NCBI GenBank assembly: GCA_017549205.1
Contig: JAFYVH010000016.1
Span: forward strand, 18,436-82,435
Direction: 5' to 3'
Source of the DNA: Clostridia bacterium
Lineage (GTDB): Bacteria > Bacillota > Clostridia > UBA1381 > UBA9506
Length of the DNA: 64,000 nt
The notes beneath the pieces are model-generated. The model searched no databases, was not told where the DNA came from, and was given only the letters and a program-made list of their open reading frames with translations. Each line of letters begins with the position of its first letter. Positions within the stretch are counted from its first letter, which is position 1. The translations under genes and the position numbers were made by a program. This document shows positions 15,505 through 24,294 of the stretch, one piece after another.

Positions 15505-16761
15505 CTATTTTGTATCTTGGTCAATAAAAGTTGCTTCAAGCTTTGAATATAAAATCTTTTGGCTGGTGTAAAGACCTGTATAGCCCGACATAACATAACT
15601 GATGGCACAAGCCAGAGCAAAAAGCAAAATACCGTTTGCGCCAAACACCTCGATTGACAAAATGAAAGAGGCAATGGGACAATTCACAACGCCACAGAAA
15701 AGACAAACAAAACCAATGGCGGCAGCAAAACCGGGGTCGAGCCCCAATAGGGGACCTATTACACAACCAAAGGTTGAGCCCACAAAAAAGACGGGCACAA
15801 TTTCGCCGCCTTTAAAACCAGCCGAAAGGGTAATGGCGGTGAAGAGAATTTTCAATAAAAATGCCTCATAGTTTGCATTTCCCCGCAAAGCTTCGCTAAT
15901 CACATGCATGCCTGCGCCGTTATAATCGGTGGTGCCTAAAACCAAAGTTAATAAAACGATTAAGGCGGAGCCGACCAGGGTACGCAGGTAGGCGTTGGGG
16001 ATATAAACTTTTACATAATGCTCACCTTTTTTGATGGTCTGACAAAACAGAATGCTCACCAGGGCGCACAAAACAGCCAAAATCACAACCTTCAGCACAA
16101 TCCCTGCCGACAAGGCAGGAAAAATGATGGCCGAAAAGCGAACAGGCTCAACGGAAAATGAAGACGCCACCGAAAAAGCAATGATGGAAGAGAACAGGCA
16201 GGGCACCAAAGCAGCATAGTGCATCATGCCCACCGTGACAACCTCAAGGGCGAAAACAACGGCGGTCAGCGGTGTGCCAAAAAGCGCAGAAAAAGCACCA
16301 CTCATGCCCGCCATAACCACAATGTGCATATCTTTTTTATTTAGGCGAAGCATTTTGCCCACAGAGTTACCAATGCTGCCGCCCAGTTGAAGAGCAGCCC
16401 CCTCGCGACCGGCCGAGCCACCCAACAGATGGGTGATGATGGTGCTGACAAAAATCAAGGGCGCCATAATAAGAGGCACCTGATTTTCTGTTTTCACCGA
16501 TTCTATAACTCTGTTTGTATCCAATTTTCCAAATTTTTTGCAAAGTTTGTATAAAAATGTAATAAGCAAACCACCCAAAGGCAGCAAATAAATTAATTGG
16601 GGAAGGTGAAAGCGCAGTTCGGTTACATGCTCGATGCCAATGTGAAAAACGCTTCCGATTAAGCCGGCAGCCATGCCGACAATCACAGAAACACCCAGCC
16701 ATTTAAAGAGTGCCAGGGGATATTGCCCAATGCTTTTTATCAATGATTTTGTCTTTTCCAT
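15505..16761 (-). CDS. CLC-family anion channel/antiporter, possibly of the fluoride/proton (CLC-F) branch
   Basis: The 418-residue membrane protein has CLC landmarks: GGSAGREGAALQLGGSIG (about residues 115-132) with the gating glutamate, and GFKGGEIVPVFFVGSTFG (about residues 317-334). The usual chloride-branch forms GREGP and GIFAP are absent. From memory of the family, the GREG(T/A)-GG(E)V/I-x-P combination is seen in CLC-F proteins that expel fluoride, but this needs alignment. No fluoride riboswitch is visible in the leader. AAGGAG lies before the ATG. It sits 60 bases after the antiporter gene and downstream of its terminator, so expression may need read-through or an unseen promoter. 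Confidence 0.85.
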   Translation of the reverse strand: MEKTKSLIKSIGQYPLALFKWLGVSVIVGMAAGLIGSVFHIGIEHVTELRFHLPQLIYLLPLGGLLITFLYKLCKKFGKLDTNRVIESVKTENQVPLIMAPLIFVSTIITHLLGGSAGREGAALQLGGSIGNSVGKMLRLNKKDMHIVVMAGMSGAFSALFGTPLTAVVFALEVVTVGMMHYAALVPCLFSSIIAFSVASSFSVEPVRFSAIIFPALSAGIVLKVVILAVLCALVSILFCQTIKKGEHYVKVYIPNAYLRTLVGSALIVLLTLVLGTTDYNGAGMHVISEALRGNANYEAFLLKILFTAITLSAGFKGGEIVPVFFVGSTFGCVIGPLLGLDPGFAAAIGFVCLFCGVVNCPIASFILSIEVFGANGILLFALACAISYVMSGYTGLYTSQKILYSKLEATFIDQDTK

Positions 16762-16778
16762 TATTTTTTCTCCTTAAA

Positions 16779-16808
16779 AAAGGGATGTAAAACGAGTTAC
16801 ATCCCTTT
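16779..16808 (-). terminator. Terminator between the antiporter and CLC genes
   Basis: On the minus strand a 12-bp hairpin with core GGGATGTAA/TTACATCCC is followed by a T run, then directly by the CLC ribosome site. It may act as a partial terminator within a two-gene unit. Confidence 0.75.
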
Positions 16809-16821
16809 CAAAGTCTTTTTA

Positions 16822-18123
16822 TTATTTCTCTTCGGTGTTAAGCTTTGCTAACTCTAATTTTGTCTGTCTTCTGTTTTTAACCTCATCGGCCATGGGTTTA
16901 ATATCACCGGCTGCAGTCAATGCCATTCGGGTGAATACAGGACCAAATAACTCATAAATGAGCACGGCAAACAGTGTGATGTTTCGAATTAAGTTGCCTT
17001 CAGCACCCAATGCCATAGCGGTTGTGCACATGCCCAGAGCAACGCCGGCCTGGGGCAACAGAGTGATACCTAAATATTTATAAGTAGAGGGCGCGCAGTC
17101 TGTTGCTTTTGCGCTGGCGTATGCGCCAAAGTATTTGCCGAGGGAACGGAAAACGATGTAAACAACGCCAACAATAACAATGGCATAATCTGCAAACACA
17201 TTCAGCTCAAGCTCAGCGCCGCTGATGACAAAGAACAGAGCAAAAAGCGGAGAAGTCCACTTATCAGCCCGCTCCATCAGGTCTTTAGAAAGGTCACAGG
17301 TATTGCAGAAGATGGTGCCAAGCATCATGCACACCAAAAGAGAAGAGAAGCTGATGTGCACCGCGCCAATGTGGAAATCGAGCATGGAAAGTGACACAGT
17401 TAGCAATACAAAAGCAATGGATAAATTCAGGCGGTTTGTGTTTGAGTTAAAGAGCTTTTCAAGCCATGTTAAAACAAAGCCCATTAAAGCGCCTAAGCCC
17501 AAAGAACAAACAATTTCAACCAAGGGATTAACGAAAATGGAAACAGTATCAACCGCACCCACAATCAAAGACTTTGTAATGCCGAAAGAAACAGCAAAAA
17601 CAATCAGACCAACCGCGTCATCCAAAGCAACGATGGGAAGAAGCAGGCTGGTGAGAGGGCCCTTTGCCTTATACTGACGAACAACCATCAAGGTCGCAGC
17701 AGGTGCTGTTGCCGTGGCGATAGCACCCAAGGTAATAAGCTGAGGCACAGAGAGTTTATCGGGCATTAAAAGATGCAGACCATAAAGTGCCAAATCAACA
17801 AAGAGCGTGGCCACAAGTGCCTGCACAATGCCGATAATCAAGGCTTGTCGTCCTGTCTTTTTCAGGTCGCTTGCGCGAAATTCATTACCAATGGAAAAAG
17901 CAATAAAGCCTAAAGCAACATCGGCAATTAAACCAAGCTTTTCCATAGATTCGGCAGAGTTAAAACCTAAGCCTTCTATTTTTAAAGCACCCAGACAATA
18001 AGGACCAACCAGCACGCCTGCCACCAGATAAGCCGTTACAGCAGGCAGCTTTAAGCGCTTAAAAACTCTTGTCATTAAAAGCCCTGCAAACAGGGCGATG
18101 GATACAGAAAGTAATGTACTCAT
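16822..18123 (-). CDS. Cation:proton antiporter, CPA2 (KefB/NapA-like) family
   Basis: The 433-residue protein has about 12 membrane segments starting LSVSIALFAGLLMTRVFKRLKLPAVTAYLVAGVLVGP, the classical CPA2 opening. The ion-binding region reads ALDDAVGLIVFAVSFGI (about residue 165) with the paired aspartates. There is no C-terminal TrkA-N (RCK) domain, and the tail is a short charged segment. It exchanges Na+ or K+ for protons. The ATG at 18123 is chosen because AGAGG lies upstream and the family usually starts just before this first helix; the in-frame start 13 codons earlier lacks a ribosome site. Confidence 0.87.
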   Translation of the reverse strand: MSTLLSVSIALFAGLLMTRVFKRLKLPAVTAYLVAGVLVGPYCLGALKIEGLGFNSAESMEKLGLIADVALGFIAFSIGNEFRASDLKKTGRQALIIGIVQALVATLFVDLALYGLHLLMPDKLSVPQLITLGAIATATAPAATLMVVRQYKAKGPLTSLLLPIVALDDAVGLIVFAVSFGITKSLIVGAVDTVSIFVNPLVEIVCSLGLGALMGFVLTWLEKLFNSNTNRLNLSIAFVLLTVSLSMLDFHIGAVHISFSSLLVCMMLGTIFCNTCDLSKDLMERADKWTSPLFALFFVISGAELELNVFADYAIVIVGVVYIVFRSLGKYFGAYASAKATDCAPSTYKYLGITLLPQAGVALGMCTTAMALGAEGNLIRNITLFAVLIYELFGPVFTRMALTAAGDIKPMADEVKNRRQTKLELAKLNTEEK

Positions 18124-18174
18124 TTTGAATATGTAACCTCTTTTCTTTAATTGGATAAACATTTAACCTCAACC

Positions 18175-18203
18175 ATTATAGCAGATTGAATTATCAAAGT
18201 CAA
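18175..18203 (-). promoter_or_regulatory. Promoter of the antiporter gene
   Basis: On the minus strand a -35 TTGACT and a -10 TATAAT have a 17-base spacer, 52 bases before the ATG. The rest of the 18204-18340 gap is AT-rich spacer with one A/T hairpin (18229-18258) belonging to no gene I can see. Confidence 0.75.
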
Positions 18204-18343
18204 ACAATTTAATATGTTTAACTGTCATAAAAAAAGAGAATTCGACATTCTTTTTTTTGAACATAATCATACTATGCAATGTTTTAAAAGAGTGTGAAAA
18301 AACTCATAAATTGCAGAACATGTTAAAGAGAGCAATAAAAATC

Positions 18344-18372
18344 TTGACAAAAAACAAGAATTTGTATACAAT
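18344..18372 (+). promoter_or_regulatory. Promoter of purC
   Basis: A perfect -35 TTGACA and a -10 TACAAT are separated by 17 bases. The transcript would start near 18379, about 95 bases before purC. Confidence 0.8.
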
Positions 18373-18388
18373 ATTTTGAGGGGAACGG

Positions 18389-18454
18389 GTGAAGCGACAA
18401 GGCGTTGCTTTAACCTTTTTGCAGTTATTAATGCCTCTGGCAATTAACCAATAA
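18389..18454 (+). CDS. Possible 21-codon leader peptide upstream of purC
   Basis: A GTG at 18389, preceded by GAGGGGA at 18378-18384 right at the predicted transcript start, opens a 21-codon frame ending at TAA (18452-18454), 6 bases before the purC ribosome site. The peptide would begin with basic residues (MKRQG) and continue with a hydrophobic stretch (VALTFLQLLMPLAI). Short frames with a start arise by chance, and no codon run links it to purine or an amino acid. It is reported as a candidate only. Confidence 0.3.
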   Translation: MKRQGVALTFLQLLMPLAINQ

Positions 18455-18473
18455 ATTTTAGGAGGACACCGTG

Positions 18474-19157
18474 ATGAAAAAGATTTACGAAGGAAAAACA
18501 AAAGATGTATTTAGTCTTGACAATGGCAATGTTTTGCTGAAATTTAAAGACGATTGCACCGGCAAAGACGGTGTGTTTGACCCGGGTGAAAACACTGTTG
18601 GTCTGCAGATTGAGGGCATTGGCAAGGCAAATCTTAAGACCTCTGTTTATTATTTTGATTTGTTGAAAAAGGCAGGCATCAAAACTCACTATGTAAGCGC
18701 TAATGTAGACGATGCTACCATGGAAGTGCTTCCCGGCAAGGTGTTTGGTCACGGTCTTGAAGTTATTTGCCGCCTTGTTGCAACCGGCAGCTTCATCCGC
18801 CGTTATGGTGAATATATTGAAGACGGCACAGTTTTAGAGGGCGGCTATGTTGAATGCACCTTTAAAAACGACGAAAAGGGTGATCCGCTGGTAACAGCCG
18901 AGGGTCTGGCAGCTTTAGGCGTTATGAGTGAAGACATGTTTAAGAGCATGAAGGAACAAACCTTAAAAATCACCAAAATTGTGGCAGACGATTTAAAAAC
19001 CATCGGTCTCGACCTGTGGGATATTAAATTTGAATTTGGCTACAACGGCGACGAGGTTATTTTAATTGACGAAATTGCCTCCGGCAACATGCGCGTTTAT
19101 AAAGGCGATGAGATTGTAAATCCCGTTGACTTGACAGAAATGATTCTGAATCGGTAA
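18474..19157 (+). CDS. purC: Phosphoribosylaminoimidazole-succinocarboxamide (SAICAR) synthase
   Basis: The 227-residue protein ligates aspartate to CAIR in step 8 of purine synthesis. Family marks are [12 protein letters not shown] at the start, the [20 protein letters not shown] segment, [11 protein letters not shown] and the C-terminal [17 protein letters not shown]. The length is normal for the bacterial single-domain enzyme. GGAGG at 18461 is 8 bases before the ATG at 18474; a GTG one codon upstream is less well spaced. No other pur genes are in the window. Confidence 0.96.
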   Translation: MKKIYEGKTKDVFSLDNGNVLLKFKDDCTGKDGVFDPGENTVGLQIEGIGKANLKTSVYYFDLLKKAGIKTHYVSANVDDATMEVLPGKVFGHGLEVICRLVATGSFIRRYGEYIEDGTVLEGGYVECTFKNDEKGDPLVTAEGLAALGVMSEDMFKSMKEQTLKITKIVADDLKTIGLDLWDIKFEFGYNGDEVILIDEIASGNMRVYKGDEIVNPVDLTEMILNR

Positions 19158-19172
19158 TCAAGAAGATATTAG

Positions 19173-19206
19173 CAGGCAGCTCGTGTTACATGGGTTGCCT
19201 GTTTTT
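19173..19206 (+). terminator. Terminator of purC
   Basis: The arms CAGGCAGCTC (19173-19182) and GGGTTGCCTG (19192-19201) pair, with G-T pairs, and are followed by TTTTT. Confidence 0.75.
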
Positions 19207-19255
19207 GCAAAAGCCCAGTTGCAAAAGGTGTGCAAAATGGAAAGGGAGAATGTTT

Positions 19256-20632
19256 GTGAAATACAGAATTGAACACGACTCCATGGGCGATGTCCGGGTT
19301 CCTGCCGACAAGCTGTGGGGCGCACAAACCCAGAGAAGCCTTGAAAATTTTGAAATTGGTACGGGAATTGAAACCATGCCTGCCGAAATCATTTATGCCT
19401 TTGGCGTTTTAAAAAAGGCGGCAGCTCTTGCAAACCATGCGCTTCGTCCCGAAAAAATGAGCGGGAGCAAGAAAGATGCCATTGTAAAGGTTTGCCACGA
19501 GGTGATGGCAGGGGCACTTTGTGACCATTTTCCTTTGGTGGTGTGGCAAACCGGTTCGGGCACCCAGTCCAACATGAATGTCAATGAGGTGATTGCCAAT
19601 CGTGGCAACGAAATTTTAAAAGAAAAGTTTTTGCATCCCAATGACGATGTGAACATGAGCCAATCCTCAAACGATACTTTTCCCACGGCTATGCACATTG
19701 CGGCTGTTTTAGCTTTGGAAGAAAAGCTTTTGCCTGCAGTTTCTGAATTGATCGAAACCCTCCGGCGTCTTGAAAAAGAAAACGAAGGCATTGTGAAGAG
19801 TGGTCGCACACATCTGCAAGATGCGACGCCCATCACATTCAGTCAGGAAATCAGCGGGTGGCGGGCAAGCCTTGAAAAAGATGTTGAACTTATAAAGCGC
19901 GCCTTAGAGCCTTTATATGAACTGGCTTTGGGTGGCACAGCAGTGGGCACAGGCTTAAATGCGCCCAAAGAATTTGGCTCTATGGTTGCAGCATGCGTTG
20001 CAGACATTACCGGCAAACCCTTTGTGACGGCTGAAAACAAATTCCACGCCCTGACCTCAAAGGACGAGCTTGTGTTTGCACATGGCGCCATGAAAGCGTT
20101 GGCTTGCGACATGATGAAAATTGCCAATGATATCCGCTGGCTTGCTTCAGGTCCACGAGATGGTCTGGGGGAAATATTCATTCCCGAAAATGAGCCCGGC
20201 TCATCCATTATGCCCGGTAAGGTTAACCCCACACAATGCGAGGCGGTGACTATGGTTTGTGTGCAGGTTATGGGTAATGATGTGGCTGTGGGCATGGCGG
20301 CATCGCAGGGCAATTTTGAGTTGAATGTTTTTATGCCGGTTTGTGCCTATAATTTTTTGCAGTCGGCAAGATTGATGGCCGAGGCGATTACTTCTTTTAA
20401 CAAAAATTGTGCGGTGGGCATTTGTGCCAATCGGGAAAAAATGCACCACAACCTGCATAACTCTTTAATGCTTGTAACGGCTTTAAATCCCTACATTGGC
20501 TATGAAAATGCGGCAAAAACCGCAAAAAAAGCCTATCAGGAAAACATCTCTTTAAAAGAAGCCTGCATTGCCCTTGGTTTTTTGACAGAGGAAAAATTTG
20601 ACGAGGTTTTCCGACCCGAAGAGATGGTATAA
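19256..20632 (+). CDS. fumC: Class II fumarate hydratase
   Basis: The 458-residue protein interconverts fumarate and malate. It belongs to the fumarase/aspartase superfamily: [35 protein letters not shown] and the catalytic-loop signature [25 protein letters not shown] and the C-terminal [17 protein letters not shown] favour FumC over aspartate ammonia-lyase. The GTG at 19256 is chosen, since AAAGGGAG sits 7 bases upstream; the ATG at 19250 lies only 1 base after that site and would need an unusually short spacing. No promoter is evident in the short spacer after the purC terminator. Confidence 0.93.
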   Translation: MKYRIEHDSMGDVRVPADKLWGAQTQRSLENFEIGTGIETMPAEIIYAFGVLKKAAALANHALRPEKMSGSKKDAIVKVCHEVMAGALCDHFPLVVWQTGSGTQSNMNVNEVIANRGNEILKEKFLHPNDDVNMSQSSNDTFPTAMHIAAVLALEEKLLPAVSELIETLRRLEKENEGIVKSGRTHLQDATPITFSQEISGWRASLEKDVELIKRALEPLYELALGGTAVGTGLNAPKEFGSMVAACVADITGKPFVTAENKFHALTSKDELVFAHGAMKALACDMMKIANDIRWLASGPRDGLGEIFIPENEPGSSIMPGKVNPTQCEAVTMVCVQVMGNDVAVGMAASQGNFELNVFMPVCAYNFLQSARLMAEAITSFNKNCAVGICANREKMHHNLHNSLMLVTALNPYIGYENAAKTAKKAYQENISLKEACIALGFLTEEKFDEVFRPEEMV

Positions 20633-20693
20633 TTCTGAAAGCCGTGCAATAAAGATAGTAAATATCTGCTAAAATCACATAAAAAAGTATACG

Positions 20694-20728
20694 CCCGAAG
20701 CAAAAAGATGAAAGGTCTTTGCTTCGGG
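20694..20728 (+). terminator. Terminator of fumC
   Basis: An 11-bp hairpin (CCCGAAGCAAA/TTTGCTTCGGG, arms 20694-20704 and 20718-20728) is followed by a moderately T-rich run. Confidence 0.7.
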
Positions 20729-20767
20729 TCTTTAATTTAATATATATGAAAAAAATGGTTAAAAGTA

Positions 20768-20796
20768 TTGATTTAAATGTGCATTTGTGATACAAT
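20768..20796 (+). promoter_or_regulatory. Promoter of alaS
   Basis: A -35 TTGATT and a -10 TACAAT have a 17-base spacer, 35 bases before the alaS start. There is no room for a T-box leader. Confidence 0.65.
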
Positions 20797-20831
20797 ATTG
20801 TCCTAAGTATACATTTGAGAGGAAGATTATC

Positions 20832-23477
20832 GTGCAAAAGCTGGGACTCAACGAAATCAGAGAGAAATATTTATCATTTTTTGAAAGCAAAGAGCATTAC
20901 AGAATGCCGAGCTTTTCACTAGTGCCTGAAAACGACCCCAGTCTGCTTTTGATTAATGCCGGCATGGCGCCCTTAAAGCCATATTTCACCGGTCGTCAAA
21001 AGCCGCCTAAAAGTCGTGTTACCACCTGCCAGAAGTGCATCCGCACACCTGACATTGAGCGCGTGGGTAAAACCGCCCGCCACGGCACATTCTTTGAAAT
21101 GCTGGGCAACTTTTCTTTTGGTGATTACTTCAAGCGTGAAGCCATTAACTGGGGTTGGGAGTTTGCAACAAAGGTGCTTGAAATTCCTGTAGACCACCTG
21201 TATGTTACCGTATATCAGGACGACGATGAAGCTCATGATATCTGGACACAGGAAATCGGCGTTGCCCCTGACCATGTGGTGCGCATGGGCAAAGAAGATA
21301 ACTTCTGGGAAATCGGCACAGGTCCTTGTGGCCCCTGTTCAGAGCTCTACTATGACCGTGGACCCGAAAAGGGCTGCGGCTCACCGGATTGTACTGTGGG
21401 TTGCGAATGTGACCGCTTTGTTGAATTCTGGAATTTGGTTTTCACACAGTTTGACCGTCAGGAAGACGGTACCTATCTGCCTTTAGACCATCCTAACATT
21501 GATACGGGTATGGGTCTTGAGCGTATTGCCTGCATCATGCAGGATGTTGACTCTCTCTTTGATGTTGACACGATTTATAAAATATCCGAAAAAATTTGCG
21601 AAATGGCCAAGGTGGAATATAAGAAAGACGAAAAAACCGACATTTCTGTCCGTGTTGTAACAGACCACATCCGCAGCACCGTCTTTTTGGTTTCTGACGG
21701 CGTTCGTCCTTCTAACGAAGGTCGCGGCTATGTGCTGCGCCGTCTGCTGCGTCGTGCGGCTCGTCATGGTAAGCTGCTGGGTATTAACCATGCCTTTTTG
21801 GCAGAGCTGGCCGATACAGTTATCGAAGAGTCCAAGGGGGCATATCCCGCACTGGCTGAAAACCGCGATATGATTAAAAAGGTTATCAGCTTGGAAGAAG
21901 AACGGTTTATGCAGACCATTGACGCAGGTTTTCAGATTTTAACCGGCTTTATGGAAAGTCGCAAGCCCGAGGAAGAGGGCGCGCTGTTCTCCGGCGAGCA
22001 GGCCTTTAAGCTTTATGATACTTATGGATTCCCCATTGACCTGACCAGAGAAATTCTGGCAGAAAAAGGCATCAGCGTTGACGAAGAAGGCTTTAACCGT
22101 GAAATGCAGCAGCAAAGAGAGCGGGCAAGAGCCGCAACACGCGCTCATGTGGGCGATGCCGGTTGGGACGATAAGGTTGCCGATTTGTTAGCGCCTTTAG
22201 CTCCCACAAATTTTGTTGGCTATGAAAGCCTCACAGCAAAAGGCGAGGTTCTTTTGTTAATCAACGGCGACAGTGCGGCAGAGAGCCTCTGTGCCGGTGA
22301 AGAAGGCATTGTTGTTTTAGACCAGACACCGTTTTATGGTGAGGGTGGAGGTCAGGTAGGCGACATTGGTTACCTTACCGATGCTTTGTGTCGTGTAGAG
22401 GTGCTTGACACCAAAAAGACCGCAGATGGTAAGTACTATCACATTGTTAAAGTTTGCGAAGGTGAGCTGCAAAAGGGTGCCCAAGTGGAAGCGGCGGTTG
22501 ATGCAGACTTTCGCGGTGCGGTTTCACGCAACCACAGCGTGACGCATCTCTTACAAAAGGCTTTGCGGAATCGCTTTGGCGCAGAAGTTGGTCAGGCAGG
22601 CTCTTTAGTGGAAAAAGACAGAATGCGTTTTGACTTTACCTTAACCCAGTCCATCACAGCAGAAGATTTAAAGGCTGTTGAGCTTGAAGTAAACCAGGCC
22701 ATCTTAAAAGCTATGCCTGTTAGATGGGAAAACATGCCCATTGCCGATGCAAAAGCCCTGGGTGCTATGGCTATGTTTGGTGATAAGTATGGCGATGTTG
22801 TCCGCGTTGTGACCATGGGTGACTATTCCTTAGAGCTTTGCGGTGGTTGCCATGTAACAAACACTGCTCAAATCGGATTGTTTAAAATTTTATCCGAAAG
22901 CGGCGTTGCAGCCGGCGTTCGTCGAATTGAAGGCACAACCGGCTTGGGCGTTATGCAAGAGCTCTACGGCGTAGAGAACGAATTGCAAAATGCAGCAGCT
23001 GTTTTAAAATGCAACCTGCGTGATGTGGCACAAAAGGCAAAGAATCTGCAGGAAGAGTTAAAAGCTGCCAATGCGCAAATTGAATCCATGACAGCAAAAA
23101 TGGCACAAAGTGCTGCCGGTGACCTGCTGGATAACGCTGTTGAAATTAACGGTGTGTCCGTTGTAACAGGCAAGCTTGAAAATGCAGGTCTTGATGCCCT
23201 TCGTGCCCTGGGTGACTCGATTAAAGAAAAATTACCTTGCTCATTTATTGCTTTGGCCGATGTTTCTGGCGGCAAGGTGACCTTTGTGACCATGGCCACA
23301 AAAGATGCTGTGGCTAAAGGTGTTCATGCAGGCAATATCATTCGTGAAATTGCCAAGGTTGCCGGTGGCGGCGGCGGCGGTCGCCCTGATTCTGCTCAGG
23401 CCGGCGGCAAGGATGCAAGCCGTGCAGACGAAGCTTTAGCACAAGCAGAACGCCTGGTTAAAGAATCGGTTCAGTGA
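20832..23477 (+). CDS. alaS: Alanine--tRNA ligase
   Basis: The 881-residue class II synthetase has the aminoacylation core (RTPDIERVGKTARHGTFFEMLGNFSFGDYFK), the tRNA-recognition domain, the editing domain with the zinc-type motifs NHSVTHLLQ and CGGCHVTNT, and the C-Ala domain ending in a glycine run GGGGGGRPDSAQAGGKD. The length is typical. The start is the GTG at 20832, with GAGAGGAAG 6 bases upstream, because AlaRS begins a few residues before the GLNEIREKYLSFF motif. The 15 in-frame codons upstream overlap the promoter. Confidence 0.97.
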   Translation: MQKLGLNEIREKYLSFFESKEHYRMPSFSLVPENDPSLLLINAGMAPLKPYFTGRQKPPKSRVTTCQKCIRTPDIERVGKTARHGTFFEMLGNFSFGDYFKREAINWGWEFATKVLEIPVDHLYVTVYQDDDEAHDIWTQEIGVAPDHVVRMGKEDNFWEIGTGPCGPCSELYYDRGPEKGCGSPDCTVGCECDRFVEFWNLVFTQFDRQEDGTYLPLDHPNIDTGMGLERIACIMQDVDSLFDVDTIYKISEKICEMAKVEYKKDEKTDISVRVVTDHIRSTVFLVSDGVRPSNEGRGYVLRRLLRRAARHGKLLGINHAFLAELADTVIEESKGAYPALAENRDMIKKVISLEEERFMQTIDAGFQILTGFMESRKPEEEGALFSGEQAFKLYDTYGFPIDLTREILAEKGISVDEEGFNREMQQQRERARAATRAHVGDAGWDDKVADLLAPLAPTNFVGYESLTAKGEVLLLINGDSAAESLCAGEEGIVVLDQTPFYGEGGGQVGDIGYLTDALCRVEVLDTKKTADGKYYHIVKVCEGELQKGAQVEAAVDADFRGAVSRNHSVTHLLQKALRNRFGAEVGQAGSLVEKDRMRFDFTLTQSITAEDLKAVELEVNQAILKAMPVRWENMPIADAKALGAMAMFGDKYGDVVRVVTMGDYSLELCGGCHVTNTAQIGLFKILSESGVAAGVRRIEGTTGLGVMQELYGVENELQNAAAVLKCNLRDVAQKAKNLQEELKAANAQIESMTAKMAQSAAGDLLDNAVEINGVSVVTGKLENAGLDALRALGDSIKEKLPCSFIALADVSGGKVTFVTMATKDAVAKGVHAGNIIREIAKVAGGGGGGRPDSAQAGGKDASRADEALAQAERLVKESVQ

Positions 23478-23524
23478 GCCCGTTTTAGACAGTAAAAGTT
23501 TTGCAGAAAGAAGGTAGCGGTGCA

Positions 23525-24094
23525 TTGAAGGTGAACATTCCAAACATACTAACACTGTTTCGACTCTTGTTAGTGCCTTTGTTTATCATTGTGTTTCACA
23601 GTGAGCAAAACATGCACCTGCTTGCCGCAATCATTTTTATTGTGGCAAGCCTTACAGATGTGGCAGATGGCTATATAGCCCGAAAGTATAATATGACCAG
23701 CCGATGGGGACAGCTCATGGACCCCTTGGCCGATAAGTGCATGCAGCTGGCGGTTATTATTTCTCTGTTCACCGCGGGGCAAGTGCCGGGATGGTTCATT
23801 CTTTTGCTGGTTGTTAAAGAAGTGACCATGATTACGGGCGGCGTGTTCTTATACAGCAAAAAAACATATGTGAAAGCCAACGCCGTTGGCAAGCTTAACA
23901 CGGTTTTTCTGTTTTTGGTTATGTCGCTATTACTTTTCCTGCCCGATATGAACGGGGTGGTTAAAGAAATTCTGCTTGGTGTTTCAGCCATGCTTATGCT
24001 GCTGGCAGCTGCTACTTATTTGTATTTATATTTTGTGCATGATAAACAATTTAAGCAATATACATCCGGGGGCAGAAAGGAAGAACAGCTATGA
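23525..24094 (+). CDS. pgsA: CDP-diacylglycerol--glycerol-3-phosphate 3-phosphatidyltransferase
   Basis: The membrane protein (about 189 aa) makes phosphatidylglycerol-phosphate. It carries the CDP-alcohol phosphotransferase signature DG-x2-AR-x8-G-x3-D-x3-D (DGYIAR through GQLMDPLAD, about residues 52-74) and several hydrophobic helices. The start is uncertain: TTG at 23525 sits 10 bases after AAAGAAGG, whereas GTG at 23531 gives the usual family beginning (VNIPNILTLFR). Its stop overlaps the next gene's ATG. Confidence 0.9.
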   Translation: MKVNIPNILTLFRLLLVPLFIIVFHSEQNMHLLAAIIFIVASLTDVADGYIARKYNMTSRWGQLMDPLADKCMQLAVIISLFTAGQVPGWFILLLVVKEVTMITGGVFLYSKKTYVKANAVGKLNTVFLFLVMSLLLFLPDMNGVVKEILLGVSAMLMLLAAATYLYLYFVHDKQFKQYTSGGRKEEQL

Positions 24095-24294
24095 CAGTTT
24101 TAGGCTGGATTTTATTAGTAGCCGGTGCACTGGTCAACTTTTTAGCCAAGCCGATTTTGAAAAAGAAAACATCGGCAGAGGCAAACGAAAAAACACTACT
24201 CATTATTAAAACAATTGGACTGTGGCTGGTGATTATCGGCGCGGTTATGATTTTCATCGCAGGGGGTAAAGTGAATGTCGGAACAATTAGATAA
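24091..24294 (+). CDS. Small two-helix membrane protein, unknown function
   Basis: The 67-residue protein has two hydrophobic segments (about residues 3-20 and 40-58) joined by a basic loop ([15 protein letters not shown]). Its ATG overlaps the pgsA stop in an ATGA arrangement, and its 3' end overlaps the first 20 bases of valS. The tight coupling on both sides argues that it is a real gene. I do not recognise the family. Confidence 0.7.
   Translation: MTVLGWILLVAGALVNFLAKPILKKKTSAEANEKTLLIIKTIGLWLVIIGAVMIFIAGGKVNVGTIR

Noticed and set aside
18229..18258. A/T-rich hairpin in the gap between the antiporter gene and purC, terminator-like
   Set aside because: It is almost entirely A-T pairs, no gene ends before it on either strand, and such structures arise by chance in AT-rich spacers.
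18380..18470. Purine, ZTP or PRPP riboswitch before purC
   Set aside because: The leader is only about 90 bases and none of the conserved cores I know for these aptamers is present.
19250..19255. ATG at 19250 as the start of fumC
   Set aside because: It is only one base from the AAAGGGAG site. The GTG six bases later has normal spacing, though the ATG cannot be excluded.
20797..20831. T-box or amino-acid leader before alaS (also considered for valS and gltX)
   Set aside because: The alaS leader is too short, valS starts inside the previous gene, and the gltX leader lacks the T-box sequence.
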